Shown here: positions 27,258 to 32,282 of the stretch, piece after piece
Layout: each line of letters starts with the position of its first letter
How positions within the stretch are numbered: position 1 is the stretch's first letter
Assembly (NCBI GenBank): GCA_020832925.1
Contig: JAJHRF010000019.1
Coordinates: forward strand, 1-32,282
Direction of reading: 5' to 3'
DNA length: 32,282 nt
Source: Desulfurococcaceae archaeon
GTDB taxonomy: Archaea; Thermoproteota; Thermoprotei_A; Sulfolobales; Ignisphaeraceae
Program-made: the position numbers and the translations under genes
The notes under the pieces: model-generated
Seen by the model: only the letters and a program-made list of their open reading frames with translations
Database searches by the model: none
What the model was told of the DNA's origin: nothing

Positions 27258-27560
27258 CTTAATACAGCTAATAAACATTACCTAAATCCCTTCGTACCTC
27301 TACCCTCATAAAAACTTACCTCAACAACTTCTTCAAGGGTATACCTCTTAACAATTTCAAATATTACTCCTAAATCCTACACTAAGGAGCTTAACTTAAC
27401 AAAGGCTATCACAAGTTTGAAGCGATTTTCAATGCTTGTAGATATTCCTAAATGCTTTTCAAAACTATGAAATATTCTAAGTGCTATGTAAAGACTTTAA
27501 AGATAAATATTGAGAATATAAACATCTGTTACCAGTTACTTGTTTGTATAGGTACCCGAT
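27226..27560. other. 335-bp intergenic region
   Basis: Apart from the terminator-like element at its left end and a TATA-like CTTTAAAG near 27494 that would serve the next gene, I see nothing in it. There is no ORF and no RNA fold that I can support. Confidence 0.4.
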
Positions 27561-27767
27561 ATGTATGCGAAGATTAGGATTAGTAGAAAGACTTATTGGG
27601 ATAAAGTTTGCGGTTGTTGGTTTGGTAAGAATGCTGGTGGAACTTTTGGTAGCCCTTTGGAAGATTTGTATGGTCGTGAAGAGATGTTCGATGTTTGGTG
27701 ATATCCTAAACTTGTTGAAGGTGGTATACCGAATGATGATCTAGAGATTCAGCTTGTATGGCTTCAG

Positions 27768-28919
27768 GTGTTAAGGGATAGAGGTATCGATATATCAGCA
27801 CGTGGTTTAGCTGAATATTGGCTCGATTGTATACTCTATAATTGGGATGAGTATGGTCTTGCTAAAACAAATCTAATGAAGGGTTTACTACCACCTATCT
27901 CTAGTTGGTATAATAATTGGTTTAAGAATTGTATGGGGAGCCCTATAAGATCTGAAATATGGGCATGTATAGCTCCTGGAGCACCAAATATAGCTGCAAA
28001 GTATGTTTACGAAGATGCTGTTGTTGATCATGCTGGTGGTGAAGGTGTTTATGGCGAGATTTTCAATGCTGTTGTTGAATCAGCAGCTTTTGTTATAAGT
28101 GATAGAGTTAAACTAGTTGAAATAGGTTTACAAGCTATACCTGAAAATAGTTTAATAGCTAAAGCTATTAGAACAGCTTTAGATGCATACCTAAAGGGGT
28201 TGGATTGGAGAGAAGCTCGTGAACGTGTTAAAGAAGCTGTTTATAGCTCTATAGCTCAGTATGCACCTATTAACCTAGGTTTCGAAGTTATAGGGTTAGT
28301 CTACAGAGAAAGCTTCGGGGATGCTATAGCGAAGGCTGTGAATTGTGGATGGGATACTGATTGCATTGGTGCAACTGTTGGAGCTATATGGGGTGTAATA
28401 CATGGTGTAAGTAATCTCCCAGAAGAGTGGATTAAACCGTTAAGTAATAGAATAGCTGTTAGCGAAGGGATAAAGAATATACACATACTGAAAACAGTTG
28501 AAGAATTAATTGATGAAGTATGTGCTATAGGTGAGAAAGTTTTGAAGTATTTCAATGCTCCAGTCGAGATATCAGATCACGACGATTTCACTAACGCTGA
28601 AACAGTTATAAAATCTCTTGTAAAAGAAGTGAAATATCTCTGGGATATACCACCTAACAGAGTTGACTTTGATTTAACAAGTATAAAAACTTCAATAACA
28701 TATCTAGATGGACTTGCGATACTCCCAAATAAACTAAATAACTTCCTTATAGAAATTGAGAATACACGCCCAACATCGGTTACAGGTATATTAGACATCT
28801 CTACATCTTCTGGCTGGGTTTTGAGACCTGCATGTCCATGCCCAATATCTTTAGGTCCACGAGAAAAAGCTAGGTTTAAGTTTATAGTTGAAGCATCTGC
28901 AGAAGATATATACATCTAA
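27768..28919 (+). CDS. ADP-ribosylglycohydrolase-family protein, open part
   Basis: The longest uninterrupted part of the broken gene, 383 codons from a GTG. It contains HAGGEGVYGEIFNAVVESAAF and, further on, NCGWDTDCIGATVGAIWGVIHG. The Asp pair in the WDTD of that segment (residues 265 and 267 counted from the ATG at 27561) corresponds to the metal-binding DTD of ADP-ribosylglycohydrolases, which hydrolyse ADP-ribose or related N-/O-glycosidic bonds. The N-terminal Asp motif PNDD lies just before this GTG, so a protein starting here would lack part of the active site. A beta-rich tail (about 280-383) follows the catalytic domain. Large versions of this family occur in sugar-utilisation clusters of bacteria, and the setting here is similar. 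The substrate is unknown. Confidence 0.66.
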   Translation: MLRDRGIDISARGLAEYWLDCILYNWDEYGLAKTNLMKGLLPPISSWYNNWFKNCMGSPIRSEIWACIAPGAPNIAAKYVYEDAVVDHAGGEGVYGEIFNAVVESAAFVISDRVKLVEIGLQAIPENSLIAKAIRTALDAYLKGLDWREARERVKEAVYSSIAQYAPINLGFEVIGLVYRESFGDAIAKAVNCGWDTDCIGATVGAIWGVIHGVSNLPEEWIKPLSNRIAVSEGIKNIHILKTVEELIDEVCAIGEKVLKYFNAPVEISDHDDFTNAETVIKSLVKEVKYLWDIPPNRVDFDLTSIKTSITYLDGLAILPNKLNNFLIEIENTRPTSVTGILDISTSSGWVLRPACPCPISLGPREKARFKFIVEASAEDIYI

Positions 28920-28962
28920 TGAGTGTACAGCTAAGATACTTCTATACAGTAGACCTAGGGTT

Positions 28963-29496
28963 ATGAGTATCCCAATAGTTTTCGTTGGGGGATTTAGATG
29001 GCTTATTTCAGAGGTTTACCGCGAACCACTATCTCTAGATACTGTTTTCTCACTTGAGAAAGAACTGGATCTCTATATAAAAGGTGTGAAAGGTGAAGGA
29101 TGGAGAGAAGTGGCGTGGCCTGAAAACAATCTTGAGATCGAGCCGTTCTTCAACAGAAAACCGGGTGTGATATACCTTAGACACTACATATATTCACCAA
29201 GTAGAAGAAAAGTAGTTATCGGAGTACCAAACAATAGCCGCATGAAACTATGGTTAAACAATAAACTAATCCATGAAACAATTAAACCTGTACCTCTAAG
29301 ACCTAGCCCCACCAGCGATCGATCAAACTATACAGAAGCAGAACTTAGAGAAGGATGGAACCACATAATGATAAAGATAATACGCGAAAACAAACCCATA
29401 GAAGCACGCTTCATCATTGTGAGTAGCGAATGGAATAAAGGAATGCCCGATATAATTCAATGCAGGTTTCCATGGGAAGCAAGAGATAAACAATAA
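28963..29496 (+). CDS. C-terminal beta-sandwich/carbohydrate-binding-like part of the interrupted protein
   Basis: A 177-aa ORF from the ATG at 28963. The frame is open from 28888, overlapping the previous ORF by 32 nt. It begins SIPIVFVGGFRWLISE, continues with ELDLYIKG and VIYLRHYIYSPSRRKVVIGV, and ends with MKLWLNNKLIHETIK plus LREGWNHIMIKI. The LWLNNK...GWNHIMIKI pattern is that of the galactose-binding-like or accessory beta domains often attached to glycoside hydrolases (xWxNG...GxNxlxVK). No strong ribosome-binding site precedes the ATG, and the frame joins smoothly to the preceding ORF if one TA is restored. I therefore regard it as the detached C-terminus of that protein, although it could be expressed on its own. 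Confidence 0.55.
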   Translation: MSIPIVFVGGFRWLISEVYREPLSLDTVFSLEKELDLYIKGVKGEGWREVAWPENNLEIEPFFNRKPGVIYLRHYIYSPSRRKVVIGVPNNSRMKLWLNNKLIHETIKPVPLRPSPTSDRSNYTEAELREGWNHIMIKIIRENKPIEARFIIVSSEWNKGMPDIIQCRFPWEARDKQ

Positions 29497-29676
29497 AGAT
29501 TTACATAATCTACAAAAACTTTTCCTAATCACAACCTACTGCTATAGATAAAGATCATAAATTTTTCTTTTTAGATAGTAACACTTTATTGTAAATTTAA
29601 CCCAGAGCTAGGTAGTTTTTACAAAAATAAATACCCTTTTCATCAACTAGTTATTGTAGCTGTAATGGGAGTGTGT

Positions 29677-31161
29677 ATGAATGTTATTGTTGTTATGTTG
29701 GATAGTTTGAGATCTGATCATCTTGGTTGTTATGGTAATTCATGGATTAAAACACCTAATCTTGATAGATTTGCTAGTGAAGCAACTGTTTTTAGGAGAT
29801 TTTATGCTGAAGGACTACCTACACTTCCTGTTAGAACAGCTCTATTCACCGGGAGGTATACTTTACCTTATAGAGGTTGGCAAAGATTAGAACCTGACGA
29901 TATCCCTATAGCTGAGATTCTATGGGATGCAGGGTATGTTACAGCTTTAGTATCAGATACATGGCATTTACATAAACCTGGTATGGCTTATGAAAGAGGT
30001 TTCGACTACGTTATATTCATAAGAGGTCAGGAAGGTGATCCCTATATCCAGGATGCTGAGATCAGTTTAGATATATGGCATGAGAAGAATTGGTATGTAC
30101 CATCTATTGATATCTATATCCCGAGAGAACAGAATAAGCAAATGTTTATTCAGTATCTAAAGAATACTGCTTGTTGGAGAAGAAAAGATTCTTGGTTTAT
30201 TAGAAGTGATGAAGATACTTTTGTTGCGCATGTTATGAAATCTGCTTATAGTTTACTTAAGAAGATTGTTGAAGAAGATGGTAGGAAGGATAAGATATTT
30301 ATGTGGATAGATAGTTTTGATCCTCATGAACCTTGGGATCCACCAGAAGAATACTACAACCTGTATGCTCCACCTGATTACAACGGTAAACCTATTATAT
30401 GGGGTGGTGGTTTCGCTGAAGAATATACAGATGAAGAGATTAAGCATATTAGAGCTTTGTATGCTGCTGAAGTTACTGTTGTAGATAAATGGGTTGGGTG
30501 GTTCTTCGATAAAATTAAAGAGCTTGGTCTATGGGAAAACACGATGATTATAGTGTTAAGTGATCATGGAATTCCGCTAGGTGAAAACGGTATAATTAAG
30601 AAGTATTTGCCATGGCCATACGAAGTACTTTCAAAAGCTGTATTAATGATTAGGCATCCTGAAGGCGTTGGTAGAGGTAGGTATATAGATGCATGGGTTG
30701 AAACAGTAGATATAACACCTACAATACTGGATTTCCTAGGCATAGATATAACTAAAAAACGCAGTCCATGGAGTGTAAACCCATTGGAGATCCACGGAAA
30801 ATCGTTAATACCTTTAATAAGCGGTGATGTTGAGGAGGAAGAGTTTAGGGAATTCGCTATAAGTGGTCACTACAAAAGATCCTACAGTATAAGATGGAGA
30901 AACTACACATACATAACATGGCCATCTAGAGTAGAAGCTCCATATCAATGGGGTTTATATGAAGTATATAGAACTAGGATAGAGAAAACATCTCCAGAAC
31001 TATACAAAGTTGATAGAGATTACATACCGCCACCACCTAAAAACTATGATTGGAGAAAAGATGTTATAGAAAAAGAGAATATAATTGATATAGAGAAAGA
31101 TGTTGCTAAAGAGCTTGAGGTTAAACTAAGAAGAAAAATAATGCAACTACTAAAATATTAA
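29677..31161 (+). CDS. Sulfatase-fold hydrolase with Thr at the nucleophile position
   Basis: A 494-aa member of the alkaline phosphatase/sulfatase superfamily. The N-terminal metal motif is VVMLDSLRSDHLGCYGN (Asp9, counted from the ATG at 29677). The second metal site is IVLSDHGIPLGENG. The sulfatase signature (C/S)xPxR appears as TLPVR (Thr49, Pro51, Arg53) followed by TALFTGR. Cys or Ser, which is converted to formylglycine in true sulfatases, is Thr here, as in superfamily phosphodiesterases with a Thr nucleophile. Sulfate-ester, phosphodiester or phosphonate-ester cleavage are all possible. The start is the ATG 5 nt after GGGAG, not the one at 29665. No signal peptide is visible, so the site of action is cytoplasmic. 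It may remove an ester group from an imported sugar. Its position beside the rhamnosidase recalls sulfated-rhamnan pathways. Confidence 0.84.
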   Translation: MNVIVVMLDSLRSDHLGCYGNSWIKTPNLDRFASEATVFRRFYAEGLPTLPVRTALFTGRYTLPYRGWQRLEPDDIPIAEILWDAGYVTALVSDTWHLHKPGMAYERGFDYVIFIRGQEGDPYIQDAEISLDIWHEKNWYVPSIDIYIPREQNKQMFIQYLKNTACWRRKDSWFIRSDEDTFVAHVMKSAYSLLKKIVEEDGRKDKIFMWIDSFDPHEPWDPPEEYYNLYAPPDYNGKPIIWGGGFAEEYTDEEIKHIRALYAAEVTVVDKWVGWFFDKIKELGLWENTMIIVLSDHGIPLGENGIIKKYLPWPYEVLSKAVLMIRHPEGVGRGRYIDAWVETVDITPTILDFLGIDITKKRSPWSVNPLEIHGKSLIPLISGDVEEEEFREFAISGHYKRSYSIRWRNYTYITWPSRVEAPYQWGLYEVYRTRIEKTSPELYKVDRDYIPPPPKNYDWRKDVIEKENIIDIEKDVAKELEVKLRRKIMQLLKY

Positions 31162-31320
31162 ACAAGTGATTGAAGGTAGCAAATTAGATGATATTAACGA
31201 TTCGTAATAGGATATAGCTATATTTTTACGAGTGTTGTGTTGGAGTTGAAGTATTTTTTAGAAATATCTAATCTAAGTATTTAAGGTTGTTCATTCTGTA
31301 AATATGTTGGTGGTTTGGGT

Positions 31321-32282
31321 ATGGTTTTTGATGTTGTATCTCTTGGTGAGATACTTGTTGAGTTTGTTAGGAAGGAGAGAGATGTTATGCATACTGTTCC
31401 AGGGGATTATGTAGGTCCTTTTCCTAGTGGTGCACCTGCTATAACTATCGATACATGTGCTAGACTTGGTTTGAGAACAGGTTTTATTGGTGTTGTTGGT
31501 GCTGATGATTTTGGTGAAATGCTTGTTGAGAGACTCAGATCTGATGGTGTTGATGTTTCAAGGATTAGAATTGATAGAGAATCTGCAACAGCTATGGCTT
31601 TTGTTGCTTATAGATCTGATGGTAGTAGGAGATTTGTATTCACATTAAAGTTCTCTGCATCTGCAAAACTATCTCCTAACGATATAGATCCTGATTATGT
31701 AGCTAGAGCAAGTGTTCTCCATGTCTCTGGATCAACAATGTATATAAGTAAACTTGCTAGAGATGCTTGTGTTAAAGCTGTTGAGGTAGCTAAGAGTAGT
31801 GGTAGAGTTGTTTCTCTAGACCCTAATATAAGGTTAGAGCTGGAGTCTATCGAGAGGATTAGGGAGATACTGGGGAGCGTAGTCAGGTATACCGATATAG
31901 TTTTATCAGGTGAAGACGAGCTTTCAATGGTTACAGCTGTAAACGATATCTATACAGCTATACGTAGAGTATTTGATTGGGGTCCAGATGTAGAGATTGT
32001 TGTTGTTAAAAGAGGTAGGAAAGGATCTCTAGCTGTTACAAGAAGTGGTGATATTGTTGAAGTACCTGCTCTACTTGTTAAAGAAGTTGATCCTACAGGT
32101 GCTGGAGATGTTTTCAACGCAGCTTTTATCTATGGATATCTAAAGAATTGGAAACTAGATAGAATCCTACTTTTCGCTAATGCTGCTGGAGCTATTAAAG
32201 TTGGGAGAGTAGGTCCTATGGAAGGACCTAGATCTTATAACGAAGTAGTTGAGTTAATCCGTGAAAAAGGTTATATGTTTTA
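31321..32282 (+). CDS. PfkB-family carbohydrate kinase (reaches window end)
   Basis: A ribokinase-family sugar kinase, 320 codons visible, ending Gly-Tyr-Met-Phe followed by TA at the window edge. Probably only the last base of the stop codon is missing. The start FDVVSLGEILVEFV and FPSGAPAITIDTCARLG are the family's substrate-binding start. VVGADDFGEMLVERL is the second signature, and DPTGAGDVFNAAFIYGY holds the anion hole GAGD with the catalytic Asp. A GGTGGTTTGGG run precedes the ATG, and a TATA-like TATTTAAG lies near 31279. Sequence alone does not separate 2-keto-3-deoxygluconate, ribose or fructose kinases. Next to a rhamnosidase, it may phosphorylate a rhamnose-derived keto-deoxy acid or another sugar from the same pathway. 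Confidence 0.92.
   Translation, partial: MVFDVVSLGEILVEFVRKERDVMHTVPGDYVGPFPSGAPAITIDTCARLGLRTGFIGVVGADDFGEMLVERLRSDGVDVSRIRIDRESATAMAFVAYRSDGSRRFVFTLKFSASAKLSPNDIDPDYVARASVLHVSGSTMYISKLARDACVKAVEVAKSSGRVVSLDPNIRLELESIERIREILGSVVRYTDIVLSGEDELSMVTAVNDIYTAIRRVFDWGPDVEIVVVKRGRKGSLAVTRSGDIVEVPALLVKEVDPTGAGDVFNAAFIYGYLKNWKLDRILLFANAAGAIKVGRVGPMEGPRSYNEVVELIREKGYMF

Larger units (their letters stand above)
27561..29496 (+). pseudogene. Interrupted ADP-ribosylglycohydrolase-family gene (in-frame TGA plus frameshift)
   Basis: Read as one unit, this stretch gives a protein of about 645 aa. It starts at the ATG at 27561 (MYAKIRISRKTYWDKVCGC), whose first 46 codons match the family start (WDKVCGCWFGKNAGGTFGSP). 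Codon 47 is TGA (27699-27701), in FDVW-stop-YPKLVEGG. The same frame then continues with IPNDDLEIQLVWLQ, an essential Asp-rich motif. At 28909-28919 the frame ends in TAA after EDIYI, whereas the next frame carries IYTSNEC on to SIPIVFVGGFRWL. Restoring one TA in the local TATATA run would join them. Two lesions suggest decay, but recoding or assembly error is possible. The two intact parts are listed separately. Confidence 0.6.

Noticed and set aside
27699-27701. TGA as a selenocysteine codon
   Set aside because: No selenocysteine machinery is expected in crenarchaea, the family has no known Sec residue there, and I saw no SECIS-like hairpin. A Trp-to-stop change is simpler.
27544-27744. 66-codon ORF in another frame over the start of the glycohydrolase gene
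   Set aside because: The frame starting at 27561 matches the family on both sides of the TGA; this one gives no recognisable protein.
1-32282. tRNA genes, CRISPR arrays, insertion sequences
   Set aside because: I found no T-loop/acceptor pattern, no regularly spaced repeats and no transposase motif in the gaps or genes by eye.

Overview
The window reads as a chromosomal segment of a thermophilic crenarchaeon (Thermoprotei). Four observations point that way. Promoters are archaeal TATA type (for example the TTTATAAG near 1201). Ribosome-binding sites of the GGTG/GGAGG kind lie 4-9 nt before starts. Codon use favours AGA/AGG and ATA in an A+T-rich sequence. Several genes resemble crenarchaeal proteins, above all a non-phosphorylating GAPDH that I recall as very close to the Thermoproteus tenax enzyme. 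Desulfurococcales or an Ignisphaera-like lineage is my guess; the sequence alone does not settle it. I recognised no tRNA, rRNA, CRISPR array or insertion sequence.

The left part (1-10900) holds assorted single genes: the 3' part of moaA, a CcdA-like thiol-redox membrane protein, an unrecognised 297-codon ORF, a minimal MscS-type channel, an acetamidase/formamidase homologue, an endonuclease IV-like TIM barrel, a membrane-anchored metallophosphoesterase with an altered motif, a DUF973-like membrane protein, gapN, a secreted or anchored protein of unknown function, and a PAP2 phosphatase.

The middle (10959-17008) is one tightly coupled operon: MoxR-type AAA+ ATPase, an anchored protein with a DUF4129-like C-terminus, a polytopic membrane protein, a 78-aa membrane protein, a DUF4350-like anchored protein and a DUF58 protein. 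Every junction overlaps. An 8-bp inverted repeat overlaps the probable promoter.

The right part (17189-32282) looks like a glycoside-utilisation island. Two paralogous UroD-superfamily methyltransferase-like genes (one followed by a corrinoid-binding protein gene) flank a complete Rbs-type sugar ABC transporter. They are followed by a GH78 alpha-L-rhamnosidase, an ADP-ribosylglycohydrolase-family gene broken by an in-frame TGA and a frameshift, a sulfatase-fold hydrolase with Thr at the nucleophile position, and a PfkB-family sugar kinase that runs to the window edge. The combination suggests uptake and breakdown of rhamnose-containing, possibly O-methylated or esterified, glycosides, with corrinoid-dependent methyl transfer. 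That link is inferred from gene context. The two methyltransferase genes share long identical DNA tracts inside otherwise diverged sequence, which points to gene conversion. A perfect 22-bp palindrome sits just upstream of the first one.
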